A stretch of 15,691 bases of DNA from an uncultured Pseudomonadota bacterium (lineage in GTDB: Bacteria > Pseudomonadota > Gammaproteobacteria > Burkholderiales > Usitatibacteraceae). Where the stretch lies: contig CALEJW010000104.1 in assembly GCA_937898635.1 (NCBI GenBank), positions 1-15,691 on the forward strand, read 5' to 3'. Numbering within the stretch: the stretch's first letter is position 1; each line of letters starts with the position of its first letter. The translations under genes and the position numbers were made by a program. Below, piece after piece: positions 7,418-15,691 of the stretch. The notes under the pieces were generated by a model, which did not search any database, was not told the origin of the DNA, and saw only the letters and a program-made list of their open reading frames with translations.

Positions 7418-8293
7418 ATGAACCGCTCCGCCGCCGCCGCCCTCGTGACCACCGCCGTCGCGCTCCTCGTGCTCTCGATGAGCGTCTACACCGTCGACCA
7501 GCGCAAGGCCGCCATCAAGTTCCAGCTGGGCGAGGTCGTCTCGCTCCAGACGCAGCCGGGCCTGTACTTCATGGTGCCGCTGCTGCAGAACGTGCGCCTG
7601 TACGACACGCGCATCCAGACCTACGACACCAAGGACGCCGAGCGCTTCCTCACCTCGGAGAACAAGAACGTCCTCGTGGACTCCTTCGTGAAGTGGCGCG
7701 TGATCGACGTGCGCCAGTACTACGTGTCCGTGCGGGGCGATTCCGCGCTCGCCGAGGCGCGCATCTCGCAGACGGTCAACGACGCCCTGCGCGCGGAGTT
7801 CGCCAAGCGGACCGTGCACGACGTGGTCTCCGGCGAGCGCGACAAGATCATGGAGACCGTCGCCGACAAGGTGGACAAGGACGTGAAGAACATCGGCGTC
7901 GAGGTCGTGGACGTGCGCCTGAAGCGCGTGGACCTCGTGCCGGAGATCTCCTCGGACGTCTACCGCCGCATGGAGTCCGAGAGGAAGCGCGTCGCGAACG
8001 AGCTGCGCTCCACCGGCGCCGCCGAGGGCGAGAAGATCAAGGCCGACGCCGACCGCCAGAAGCAGGTGATCGTGGCGGAAGCCTATCGCGACGCCCAGCG
8101 CATCAAGGGCGAGGGCGACGCCCAGGCCGCGCGCATCTACGCGGACGCCTACAGCCGCAACGCCGAGTTCTACAGCTTCTACCGCAGCCTCGAGGCCTAC
8201 CGCGCGGCGCTCCGCAACAAGAGCGACGTGATGGTCCTCGAGCCCAATTCGGAATTCTTCAAGTACCTGAAGAACCCGGGCCGCGGCAAGTAG
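7418..8293 (+). CDS. hflC: FtsH protease modulator subunit HflC
   Basis: HflC is the partner of HflK in the FtsH-regulating membrane complex. The 291 residues begin with a membrane span at about 6-24 (AAALVTTAVALLVLSMSVYTV), then the SPFH/band-7 domain (VDQRKAAIKFQLGEVV onward) and a charged helical segment rich in A, E and K (about 190-240) containing the typical EGEKIKADADRQKQVIVAEAYRD type of sequence. A GAGGTGA ribosome-binding site precedes the ATG. The TAG stop is in the same reading frame as the DUF2065 gene that begins four codons later. Confidence 0.96.
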   Translation: MNRSAAAALVTTAVALLVLSMSVYTVDQRKAAIKFQLGEVVSLQTQPGLYFMVPLLQNVRLYDTRIQTYDTKDAERFLTSENKNVLVDSFVKWRVIDVRQYYVSVRGDSALAEARISQTVNDALRAEFAKRTVHDVVSGERDKIMETVADKVDKDVKNIGVEVVDVRLKRVDLVPEISSDVYRRMESERKRVANELRSTGAAEGEKIKADADRQKQVIVAEAYRDAQRIKGEGDAQAARIYADAYSRNAEFYSFYRSLEAYRAALRNKSDVMVLEPNSEFFKYLKNPGRGK

Positions 8294-8305
8294 GGCGTCC
8301 GGGCG

Positions 8306-8491
8306 GTGGCGGAAGTGCTGTTCGCGGGGTTCGCGCTCATGCTCGTGATCGAGGGCATCCTGCCCTTCGTGGCGCCGAAGCTCTGGCGCGAGACCTTCCG
8401 GCGCCTCATCGACATGCGCGACGGCCAGATCCGCTTCGCGGGGCTCGTCTCGATGAGCGCGGGCCTCGTCCTCCTGGCGCTCCTCGCATGA
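8306..8491 (+). CDS. yjeT: DUF2065 (YjeT-like) small membrane protein
   Basis: This is a 61-residue protein with two hydrophobic segments, about residues 4-24 and 43-60, separated by a basic stretch (KLWRETFRRLIDMRDGQIR). The pattern and the position between hflC and purA match the YjeT/DUF2065 family of E. coli, whose function is not established. The GTG start is the first usable one after the hflC stop, with only a weak GGG-type ribosome-binding site. The stop overlaps the hisZ ATG (ATGA), so translation is probably coupled. Its conserved linkage to hflKC hints at a role near that complex, but that is inference. Confidence 0.85.
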   Translation: MAEVLFAGFALMLVIEGILPFVAPKLWRETFRRLIDMRDGQIRFAGLVSMSAGLVLLALLA

Positions 8492-9651
8492 GGCGCTGGC
8501 TCCTGCCCGAGCACATCGAGGACATCCTGCCCGCCGAGGCGAGGACGGTGGAGCGGCTGCGCCGCTCGCTCCTCGACCTCTTCGCCTCCCACGGCTACGA
8601 GATCGTCCAGCCCCCGCTCCTCGAGTACACGGAATCCCTGCTCTCGGGCACCGGGCGCGACCTCGACCTCGCCACCTTCCGCCTCGCCGACCGGCTCTCC
8701 GGGCGGCAGCTGGGCGTGCGCGCCGACCACACGCCGCAGGTGGCGAGGATCGACGCGCATCTCCTCAACCGCGAGGGCGTGGCACGGCTCGCCTACTGCG
8801 GGAGCGTGCTGCACACGCTGCCCGCGGGCATGACGACCACGCGCGAGCCCATCCAGATCGGCGCCGAGCTCTACGGCCACGCGGGGCTCGAGGCCGACCT
8901 CGAGGTGCTCCGGCTCATGTCGCGCGCGCTCGCCTGCGCCGGGCTCGAACGCCTGCACCTGGACATCGGCCACCCGCGCATCTACCGGGCCCTCGCGGAA
9001 GGCGCCGGGCTCCCGGCGGAAGACGCCGAGACGCTCTTCCACGCGGTGCAGCAGAAGGACGCGCCGGGAATCGCCGCCATGGCGGGCGTGCTCGGCGAGG
9101 AGAGGGCCGAGGCGATCGCGCGCCTCACCCGCCTGAACGGCGGCGCCGCGGTCCTGGAGGAGGCGCGCCGGGCGCTGCCGCGCAATCCCGCGATCGGGCA
9201 GGCGCTCGACGAGCTCTCGCGCCTCGCGCGCGAGGTGGCCGCGCCGGGGCTCGAGGTGAGCTTCGACCTGGCGGAGCTGGGCGGATTCAACTACGAGAGC
9301 GGCGTGGTCTTCGCGGCCTTCGCGCCGGCCTCTCCCGACGCGCTCGCCCGCGGCGGGCGCTACGACGAGGTGGGGCGTTCCTTCGGCCGGGCGCGGCCCG
9401 CCACCGGCTTCACGATGGACCTTCGCCGCATCGCGGCGCTCGCGGGCCCCACGCCGCGGCCGCCGGCGATCCTCGCGCCCTGCGTCGAGGACAAGGCGCT
9501 CGACGAGGAAGTGGCGCGGCTGCGCGCCGCGGGCGAGACCGTGATCGCGGACCTGCCCGGCCACGCCGCGGCGCGCGCGGAACTCGGTTGCGACAGGATC
9601 CTGGCATCCCAGGGAGGCCGCTGGTCGGTCGTCCCGCTGAAAGAGGATTGA
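8488..9651 (+). CDS. hisZ: ATP phosphoribosyltransferase regulatory subunit HisZ
   Basis: HisZ is a catalytically dead HisRS paralogue that pairs with the short form of HisG and is needed for the first step of histidine synthesis (ATP plus PRPP) and its feedback control. The 387 residues resemble the HisRS catalytic core: EDILPAEA for motif 1, and ARGGRYDEV and GFTMDLRRI near motif 3. The aminoacylation residues are changed. The motif 2 loop reads VLHTLPAGMTTTREPIQIG, without the RYERPQKGR arginines, and the histidine-binding RGMDYY is replaced by GGFNYE at about 265-270. The HisRS anticodon-binding domain is missing. The start ATG overlaps the DUF2065 stop. hisZ beside purA is a common betaproteobacterial order. 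The window contains no hisG. Confidence 0.94.
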   Translation: MRRWLLPEHIEDILPAEARTVERLRRSLLDLFASHGYEIVQPPLLEYTESLLSGTGRDLDLATFRLADRLSGRQLGVRADHTPQVARIDAHLLNREGVARLAYCGSVLHTLPAGMTTTREPIQIGAELYGHAGLEADLEVLRLMSRALACAGLERLHLDIGHPRIYRALAEGAGLPAEDAETLFHAVQQKDAPGIAAMAGVLGEERAEAIARLTRLNGGAAVLEEARRALPRNPAIGQALDELSRLAREVAAPGLEVSFDLAELGGFNYESGVVFAAFAPASPDALARGGRYDEVGRSFGRARPATGFTMDLRRIAALAGPTPRPPAILAPCVEDKALDEEVARLRAAGETVIADLPGHAAARAELGCDRILASQGGRWSVVPLKED

Positions 9652-9652
9652 G

Positions 9653-10945
9653 ATGGCGAAGAACGTCGTGGTGATCGGCACGCAATGGGGCGACGAGGGC
9701 AAGGGCAAGATCGTCGACTGGCTCACGGACCACTGCGCGGCCGTGGTGCGCTTCCAGGGCGGCCACAACGCCGGGCACACGCTGGTGATCGGCGGCCGGA
9801 AGACGATCGTGCGCCTCATCCCCTCGGGCATCATGCATCCCGGCGTGAAGTGCTTCATCGGCAACGGCGTCGTCGTCTCGCCGGAGGCGATCATGAAGGA
9901 GATCGGCGAGCTCGAGGCCGCGGGCCTCGACGTCCGGGGGCGGCTGCGCATCTCGGAAGCCTGCCCGCTGATCCTGCCGCACCACGTGGCGCTGGACGCC
10001 GCGCGCGAGCGCGCCAAGGGCGAGGCGAAGATCGGCACCACCGGGCGCGGCATCGGCCCGGCCTACGAGGACAAGGTGGCGCGGCGCGCCATCCGCGTGC
10101 AGGACCTCTACGCGCGCGAGCGCTTCGCCGCGAAGCTGGGCGAGGTGCTGGACTACCACAACTTCGTGCTGAAGAACTACTTCAAGGCCGACGTGGTGGA
10201 TTTCCAGAAGACGCTCGACGACACGCTGGCCCTCGGCGAGGTGCTGCGACCCATGGTGGCCGACGTGAGCGCGGAGCTGAACGCCCTCATCGCTTCCGGG
10301 AAGTCGGTCCTCTTCGAGGGCGCGCAGGCGGCACTCCTCGACGTGGACCACGGCACCTATCCGTACGTCACCTCGTCGAACTGCCTCGCGGGGCAGGCGA
10401 GCGCGGGCGCGGGCGTGGGCCCGCAGCAGCTGCACTACGTCCTGGGCGTGGCCAAGGCCTACGCCACGCGCGTGGGCGGCGGGCCCTTCCCGACGGAGCT
10501 CGACGACGAGGTGGGCGAGCACCTGCGCGTGCGCGGCAACGAGTTCGGCTCCGTCACGGGCCGGCCGCGGCGCTGCGGCTGGTTCGACGCGGCCGCGCTC
10601 AAGCGCGCGGTGCAGCTCAATGGGCTCTCGGGACTGTGCATCACCAAGCTCGACGTCCTCGACGGGCTGGACACCGTGCGCCTCGCCACCGGCTACAAGG
10701 TGCGCGGCGAGGTGCGAGACATCCTGCCCGTGGGGGCCGAGGCCCTCGCGATCTGCGAACCGGTGTACGAGGACTTCCCCGGCTGGCGGGAGAGCACGCT
10801 CGGCATCAAGTCCTACGAGGCGCTTCCCGCGAACGCGCGCGCCTACCTCGAGCGCCTGGAGAAGCTCGCCGGCGCCCCGGTCGTCATCATCTCCACCGGC
10901 GCCGATCGCGAGGAGACGATCGTCCGCCAGCACCCGTTCGAATGA
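9653..10945 (+). CDS. purA: adenylosuccinate synthetase
   Basis: PurA converts IMP plus aspartate and GTP to adenylosuccinate, the committed step to AMP. The full family signature is present: GTQWGDEGKGK at residues 9-19 with the catalytic D14, GGHNAGHT at 36-43 with the catalytic H42, the IMP-binding IGTTGRGIGPAYEDK starting at 127, then GAQAALLDVDHGTYPYVTSSN, the VTGRPRRCGWFD segment, and TKLDVLDG in the guanine-binding region. The length of 430 residues is normal. The ATG follows the hisZ stop by one base and is preceded by an AGAGG ribosome-binding site, so it is cotranscribed. The gene ends right at a terminator hairpin belonging to the convergent tRNA gene. Confidence 0.98.
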   Translation: MAKNVVVIGTQWGDEGKGKIVDWLTDHCAAVVRFQGGHNAGHTLVIGGRKTIVRLIPSGIMHPGVKCFIGNGVVVSPEAIMKEIGELEAAGLDVRGRLRISEACPLILPHHVALDAARERAKGEAKIGTTGRGIGPAYEDKVARRAIRVQDLYARERFAAKLGEVLDYHNFVLKNYFKADVVDFQKTLDDTLALGEVLRPMVADVSAELNALIASGKSVLFEGAQAALLDVDHGTYPYVTSSNCLAGQASAGAGVGPQQLHYVLGVAKAYATRVGGGPFPTELDDEVGEHLRVRGNEFGSVTGRPRRCGWFDAAALKRAVQLNGLSGLCITKLDVLDGLDTVRLATGYKVRGEVRDILPVGAEALAICEPVYEDFPGWRESTLGIKSYEALPANARAYLERLEKLAGAPVVIISTGADREETIVRQHPFE

Positions 10946-10974
10946 GAAACGGGGCCGGGAAGACCCCGGCCCCG
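10944..10974 (-). terminator. intrinsic terminator of tRNA-Leu, shared with the purA end
   Basis: A perfect 10-bp GC stem (10950-10959 with 10965-10974) has a 5-nt loop. On the minus strand it lies six bases after the tRNA CCA end and is followed by TTTCTC, a fair T tract that abuts the purA stop codon. On the plus strand the hairpin is followed by CGATGTTGG, a poor T tract, so termination of purA transcripts may be partial. Confidence 0.7.
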
Positions 10975-10980
10975 CGATGT

Positions 10981-11065
10981 TGGTGCCCAGAAGAGGACTC
11001 GAACCTCCACGGAGTTACCCGCCAGTACCTGAAACTGGTGCGTCTACCAATTCCGCCATCTGGGC
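10981..11065 (-). tRNA. tRNA-Leu (anticodon CAG)
   Basis: The minus strand reads as a complete class II tRNA of 85 nt. The acceptor stem is GCCCAGA/TCTGGGC with discriminator A and an encoded CCA. The D arm contains AATTGGTAGA. The anticodon stem is CCAGT/ACTGG with loop TTCAGGT, so the anticodon is CAG (plus-strand positions 11029-11031). A long variable arm of leucine type and the T loop TTCGAGT follow. It reads CUG. The gene lies antisense between purA and rnr, with its own promoter and terminator. Confidence 0.97.
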
Positions 11066-11069
11066 TAGC

Positions 11070-11090
11070 CTTGGCCCTTGAAGAGCCAAG
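11070..11090 (-). repeat. hairpin in the tRNA-Leu leader
   Basis: CTTGGC (11070-11075) and GCCAAG (11085-11090) form a 6-bp stem with a 9-nt loop, just 5' of the mature tRNA on the minus strand. It may assist 5' processing, or may simply be a chance fold. Confidence 0.3.
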
Positions 11091-11096
11091 CCCGCA

Positions 11097-11125
11097 ATTT
11101 TAGAAGGAAGGCATTTCTTTGTCCA
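11097..11125 (-). promoter_or_regulatory. tRNA-Leu promoter overlapping the rnr start codon
   Basis: On the minus strand, TGGACA (11120-11125; 5 of 6 to TTGACA) and TAAAAT (11097-11102; 5 of 6 to TATAAT) are separated by exactly 17 bp. The initiation point would lie about 25 nt upstream of the mature tRNA. This is the best sigma-70 promoter match I found in the window. Its -35 hexamer covers the TTG start codon of rnr on the other strand, and the spacer covers the rnr ribosome-binding site. Confidence 0.75.
11103..11110 (+). promoter_or_regulatory. ribosome-binding site of rnr
   Basis: The sequence GAAGGAAG lies eight bases before the TTG codon at 11119. This strong purine-rich site is what supports the unusual start choice, as no ATG or GTG with a comparable site lies nearby in frame. 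Confidence 0.6.
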
Positions 11126-13431
11126 CCAGAACCAAGACCCTGCGACACGCGGACCCCCACCGGGCACGCGAAGCCGCCAAGTACGAAAACCCCCTGCCCA
11201 GCCGCGAGATGATCCTCGAGGTGCTGGAGAAGGAGGGCATTCCCCTCGCCGAGGACCGCCTCGTCTCCCTCCTCGCGATCGACGAGCACGAGCGCGAGTC
11301 CTTCGCGCGCCGCCTCTCCGCCATGGAGCGCGAGGGGCAGGTGATGAGGAACCGCCGCGGCGCCATCCTCGTCGCCGACAAGGCCGGCCTCGTGAAGGGC
11401 CGCGTCATGGGGCATCCGGACGGCTTCGGGTTCCTCAAGCCCGACGACGGCTCCGAGGACCTCTTCCTCGGGCCGAAGCAGATGCACAAGGCGCTGCACG
11501 GCGACACGGCGCTCGCGCGCGTGACGGGGCTCGACCGCCGCGGCCGCCGCGAGGGCTCCATCGTCGAGGTGCTCACGCGCGCCCACCGCAAGGTCGTCGG
11601 CCGGCTCTTCGTCGAGCAGGGCGTCACCTTCATCGTCGCCGAGGACAAGCGCATCGCGCAGGACTTCCTCGTGCCGCCCGATGGCCTGAAGGGCGCGAAG
11701 CACGGGCAGGTGGTGGAAGCCGAGATCCTGCAGCAGCCCTCGCCCCACGCCGAGCCCATCGCGCGCGTCGTCGAGATCCTCGGCAACTACGCCGACCCGG
11801 GCATGGAGATCGAGATCGCGCTGCGCAAGCACGACCTGCCCCACGTCTTCTCCGCGGAAGCCGAGAAGCTGGCCGGGCGTTATGGCGGCAAGGTGCTCGC
11901 GAAGGACCTCAAGGGCCGCAAGGACCTGCGCGGGCTTCCCTTCGTGACCATCGACGGGGAGACCGCGAAGGACTTCGACGACGCCGTCTGCTGCGAGGCG
12001 CTCGCCAAGGGGCGGGGCTGGAAGCTGTGGGTCGCCATCGCCGACGTGAGCCACTACGTGCGCCCCGGCGACGCGCTGGACGAGGAGTCGCGCGAGCGCG
12101 GCAACTCCGTCTATTTCCCGCGCCGCGTGATCCCGATGCTACCCGAGGCGCTTTCAAACGAGCTGTGCTCGCTCAAGCCCGAGGTCGATCGCCTCACGAT
12201 GGCCTGCGAGATGGAAGTCTCGCCCGGCGGCGTGGTGCGCCACTACGCGTTCTACCCCGCCGTCATCCACTCCCACGCGAGGCTCACCTACACGCGGGTG
12301 GCGGCGGTGCTGGCGGGAAGGCCCGCGGAGCCGCCCGTGGCCGGGCCGCTCGTGCCCGGGCTCGAGACCCTCTACGCCGTCTTCCAGGCGCTCCTGGGCG
12401 CGCGGGCCAAGCGCGGGGCCATCGACTTCGATTCCGTCGAGACGCAGATGATCTTCGACGCGCAGGGCAAGATCGAGCGCATCGTCCGCGTCGAGCGCAA
12501 CGACGCGCACCGCCTGATCGAGGAGTGCATGCTCGCGGCGAACGTGTGCGCCTCCGACTTCCTCGCGCAGAACGGGCAGCCCACGCTCTACCGCGTGCAC
12601 GAGGGGCCCACGCCGGAGAAGCTCGAGGCCCTGCGCGCGATGCTCAAGGACTTCGGCCTCTCGCTCGGCGGCGGCGACGAGCCCCACGCGCGCGACTACG
12701 CGCAGCTCCTCGGGCGCATCAAGGACAAGCCCTACGCGGGGCTCCTGCAGACGGTGATGCTGCGCTCGCTGCGCCAGGCGATGTACAGCCCGGAGAACGT
12801 GGGCCACTTCGGGCTCGCCTACGAGGGCTACACGCACTTCACCTCGCCCATCCGCCGCTACCCCGACCTCCTGGTCCACCGCGCGATCAAGGCGGTGCTC
12901 GACGGCGCGGGCTACGACGCGGGCGACTGGAACGCGCTGGGCGTGCACTGCTCGGAGACCGAGCGCCGCGCCGACGAGGCCACGCGCGACGTCGAGAACT
13001 GGCTCAAGTGCTTCTTCATGCAGGACCACGTGGGCGACGAGTTCGAGGGCACGGTGAGCGGCGTGACGGGCTTCGGGCTCTTCGTGACGCTGGACGAGCT
13101 CTTCATCGACGGGCTGGTGCACATCTCCGACCTCGGCGCCGACTACTACCAGTTCGACCAGCAGCGCCACCTGCTGCGCGGCGAGCGCACCGGCGTGCGC
13201 TACCAGCTCGGCGCCCGCGTGAAGGTGCGCGTGGTGCGGGTGGACATCGAGACGGCGAAGATCGACTTCGTGCTCGCGGGAGCGGCCGGCCGCGCATCCG
13301 GGGGAGAAGGGGAGATGCCCCACGCGGTCCCCGTGCCCGTCGTGCAGAAGCCCCGCGACCAGGACAAGAAGCAGTCGAGGCTCGACACGCGCCTCGCCGA
13401 CGGCCCGAAGCCCCGCAAGAAGCGCCCGTGA
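11119..13431 (+). CDS. rnr: ribonuclease R
   Basis: RNase R is a processive 3'-to-5' exoribonuclease of the RNB family that degrades structured RNA and takes part in RNA quality control. The 770 residues comprise an N-terminal winged-helix region (KYENPLPSREMILEVLEKEG), two cold-shock domains, the RNB catalytic domain with D279, D285, D287 and D288 in TIDGETAKDFDDAV, an S1 domain from about 638 (VGDEFEGTVSGVTGFGLFV), and a lysine/arginine-rich tail ending PKPRKKRP. The start is TTG at 11119, chosen for the GAAGGAAG ribosome-binding site and for the conserved N-terminus. The next in-frame ATG, at 11210, would remove that region. No clear promoter precedes it on the plus strand, so it may depend on readthrough from purA across the antisense tRNA. 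rlmB overlaps the stop. Confidence 0.96.
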   Translation: MSTRTKTLRHADPHRAREAAKYENPLPSREMILEVLEKEGIPLAEDRLVSLLAIDEHERESFARRLSAMEREGQVMRNRRGAILVADKAGLVKGRVMGHPDGFGFLKPDDGSEDLFLGPKQMHKALHGDTALARVTGLDRRGRREGSIVEVLTRAHRKVVGRLFVEQGVTFIVAEDKRIAQDFLVPPDGLKGAKHGQVVEAEILQQPSPHAEPIARVVEILGNYADPGMEIEIALRKHDLPHVFSAEAEKLAGRYGGKVLAKDLKGRKDLRGLPFVTIDGETAKDFDDAVCCEALAKGRGWKLWVAIADVSHYVRPGDALDEESRERGNSVYFPRRVIPMLPEALSNELCSLKPEVDRLTMACEMEVSPGGVVRHYAFYPAVIHSHARLTYTRVAAVLAGRPAEPPVAGPLVPGLETLYAVFQALLGARAKRGAIDFDSVETQMIFDAQGKIERIVRVERNDAHRLIEECMLAANVCASDFLAQNGQPTLYRVHEGPTPEKLEALRAMLKDFGLSLGGGDEPHARDYAQLLGRIKDKPYAGLLQTVMLRSLRQAMYSPENVGHFGLAYEGYTHFTSPIRRYPDLLVHRAIKAVLDGAGYDAGDWNALGVHCSETERRADEATRDVENWLKCFFMQDHVGDEFEGTVSGVTGFGLFVTLDELFIDGLVHISDLGADYYQFDQQRHLLRGERTGVRYQLGARVKVRVVRVDIETAKIDFVLAGAAGRASGGEGEMPHAVPVPVVQKPRDQDKKQSRLDTRLADGPKPRKKRP

Positions 13432-14165
13432 AGACGCTGGCGGGGTTCCACGCGGTGAAGGGCCGCCTGAAGCAGAAGGCGGATTCGGTGCGCGAGATCT
13501 ACGTGGACGCCGCGCGCGCCGACGCCCGCATGAAGGAGCTCAAGGCGCTGGCCGAGCGCCTCGGCGTGCGCCTCATGGCGGTGGACGCGAAGCGCCTGGA
13601 CGGCATGGCCGGGGGCGCGCGCCACCAGGGCGTGGTGGCGATGGCCGAGGAGCTGCGCATGCCGCAGTTCGTGGAGGACGCGCTCGAGGGACTCGAGGAG
13701 CCGGCGCTGCTGCTGCTGCTCGACGGGGTGCAGGACCCGCACAACCTCGGCGCGTGCCTGCGCGCGGCCGACGGCGCGGGGGCCCACGCCGTCATCGCGC
13801 CCAAGGACCGCAGCTGCGGGCTCACCACCGCGGCGATCAAGGTCGCCTCGGGCGCGGCCGAGACCGTGCCCTACATCGTGGTGACGAACCTCGCGCGGAC
13901 GATGCGGGAGCTCAAGGAGCGCGGCATCTGGCTCGTGGGCGCGGACGACGCGGCGGCGGAGTCGATCTACGAGGCGAAGCTCGACGGCCCGCTGGGCCTC
14001 GTCCTTGGCGCGGAAGGCGAAGGCCTTCGCCGCCTCACGAAGGAGACCTGCGACGCGCTCGCCGCGATCCCCATGCTGGGCGGCGTCGAGAGCCTGAACG
14101 TCTCGGTCGCGAGCGCGGTGTGCCTCTACGAGGCGCGGCGCCGGCGGCTCTCGCGCCGAGGATAG
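13428..14165 (+). CDS. rlmB: 23S rRNA (guanosine-2'-O)-methyltransferase RlmB
   Basis: RlmB is a SPOUT-class enzyme that methylates the ribose of a guanosine in 23S rRNA (G2251 in E. coli) using S-adenosylmethionine. The 245 residues comprise an N-terminal RNA-binding substrate domain (LAGFHAVKGRLKQ onward, with ARHQGVVA at about 64-71), then the knotted catalytic domain with motif 1 DGVQDPHNLGACLRAAD from residue 99, motif 2 LGAEGEGLRRL at about 193-203 and motif 3 IPMLGGVESLNVSVA at 214-228. The GTG start at 13428 overlaps the rnr stop as GTGA, so coupled translation is likely. The rnr-rlmB pair is the same in E. coli. Confidence 0.95.
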   Translation: MKTLAGFHAVKGRLKQKADSVREIYVDAARADARMKELKALAERLGVRLMAVDAKRLDGMAGGARHQGVVAMAEELRMPQFVEDALEGLEEPALLLLLDGVQDPHNLGACLRAADGAGAHAVIAPKDRSCGLTTAAIKVASGAAETVPYIVVTNLARTMRELKERGIWLVGADDAAAESIYEAKLDGPLGLVLGAEGEGLRRLTKETCDALAAIPMLGGVESLNVSVASAVCLYEARRRRLSRRG

Positions 14166-14274
14166 CCGGCGGCGCGTGGATTCCCGGAGTCTCCCGCGAC
14201 CCCGTAGCGGGCGTAGTAGTGGTCATCGCATGCCGAACCCGCGTTTTCGGGAATCAATTCATGCCCTACGCATC

Positions 14275-14283
14275 TGAGATAAT
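14275..14283 (+). promoter_or_regulatory. candidate extended -10 promoter of the M16 peptidase gene
   Basis: TGA followed by GATAAT (14278-14283) matches an extended -10 element, with 5 of 6 to TATAAT plus the TGn motif. No good -35 hexamer is present, which extended -10 promoters can tolerate. Initiation near 14290 would leave a C-rich leader of about 24 nt. Confidence 0.45.
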
Positions 14284-14303
14284 CCCGCCACCCTTCCGCC
14301 CCG

Positions 14304-14312
14304 CCCCCCCCC
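14304..14312 (+). repeat. C9 homopolymer at the M16 start codon
   Basis: Nine consecutive C residues abut the ATG at 14313, within a C-rich leader. Tracts of this length are prone to slippage. The tract lies outside the coding frame, so length changes would alter leader length rather than the protein. Confidence 0.85.

Positions 14313-15691
<1,379 letters not shown>

Larger units (their letters stand above)
14166..14312. other. rlmB-M16 intergenic region
   Basis: This 147-bp gap is less GC-rich than the genes around it. An 8-bp inverted repeat, GATTCCCG (14179-14186) with CGGGAATC (14248-14255), encloses smaller GC hairpins such as CCCGC/GCGGG (14193-14211). There is no clear intrinsic terminator. 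The 3' part holds the candidate promoter and C-rich leader of the next gene. I see no RNA gene and no convincing small ORF. Confidence 0.4.

Noticed and set aside
4892..7819. A very long open frame on the minus strand (975 codons) opposite hflX, hflK and hflC
   Set aside because: Its product is a low-complexity Arg/Ala/Gly/Leu/His/Val mixture that mirrors the GC-rich codon pattern of the real genes. It has no motif, and it runs antisense to three conserved genes. Similar long minus-strand frames at 1876-3261, 8197-10053 and 9410-10933 were rejected for the same reason.
8488..9651. Second histidyl-tRNA synthetase
   Set aside because: The motif 2 arginines, the RGMDYY histidine-binding motif and the anticodon-binding domain are missing, so HisZ is the better call.
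10981..11065. tRNA gene as an integration site for a mobile element
   Set aside because: The tRNA is complete and flanked by purA and rnr. No integrase, direct repeat of its 3' end, or foreign-looking sequence is nearby.
11078..11106. Plus-strand promoter for rnr (TTGAAG, 17 bp, TAGAAG)
   Set aside because: Both hexamers match only 4 of 6, and initiation would fall within a few bases of the TTG codon, leaving the ribosome-binding site out of the transcript.
14179..14255. 8-bp inverted repeat as a terminator or attachment site
   Set aside because: The arms are 61 bp apart, no T tract follows, and there is no integrase or duplicated core. Kept only as a note on the gap.
14230..14277. A 15-codon ORF in the gap before the M16 gene
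   Set aside because: It has no ribosome-binding site, its stop lies in the candidate promoter, and no recognisable sequence is present.

Overview
This is a GC-rich window (G or C at most third codon positions) carrying a dense, almost entirely plus-strand block of core bacterial genes. The order is hisS-yfgM-bamB-der-hfq-hflX-hflK-hflC-DUF2065(yjeT)-hisZ-purA-[tRNA-Leu, minus strand]-rnr-rlmB-M16 peptidase. The order der-hfq-hflX-hflK-hflC-hisZ-purA, and the use of a HisZ-dependent ATP phosphoribosyltransferase, point to a betaproteobacterium. I cannot name a genus. In the E. coli map as I know it, the same genes lie in two distant blocks: ispG-hisS-yfgM-bamB-der, and hfq-hflX-hflK-hflC-yjeT-purA-nsrR-rnr-rlmB. 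Here the blocks are joined, hisZ sits before purA, and a tRNA gene on the opposite strand sits where nsrR lies in E. coli.

Layout. (1) Positions 45-4552: histidyl-tRNA synthetase, the YfgM/BamB envelope-biogenesis pair and the double GTPase Der, tightly coupled. (2) A 200-bp intergenic region with two GC hairpins, a candidate promoter and an A-rich leader precedes hfq and hflX (4753-6127). (3) Positions 6203-10945: hflK, hflC, a tiny DUF2065 membrane protein, hisZ and purA, with overlaps or short gaps. (4) Positions 10944-11125: a minus-strand tRNA-Leu(CAG) with its own terminator and a near-consensus promoter that overlaps the TTG start codon of rnr. (5) Positions 11119-14165: rnr and rlmB, overlapping. 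(6) A 147-bp gap with a candidate extended -10 promoter and a C9 tract leads into a secreted M16 zinc protease cut off by the window end.

Functional themes are translation and RNA metabolism (HisS, Der, Hfq, HflX, RNase R, RlmB, tRNA-Leu), membrane quality control (YfgM, BamB, HflKC, M16 protease) and nucleotide/histidine metabolism (HisZ, PurA). I see no mobile element, phage, CRISPR array, defence system or novel gene cassette. The points of interest are regulatory: promoter-like hexamers embedded in coding sequence, a start-codon problem and a tetraloop hairpin at hflX, an antisense tRNA inside an operon, a 9-bp repeat in bamB and an SD-less poly-C leader.
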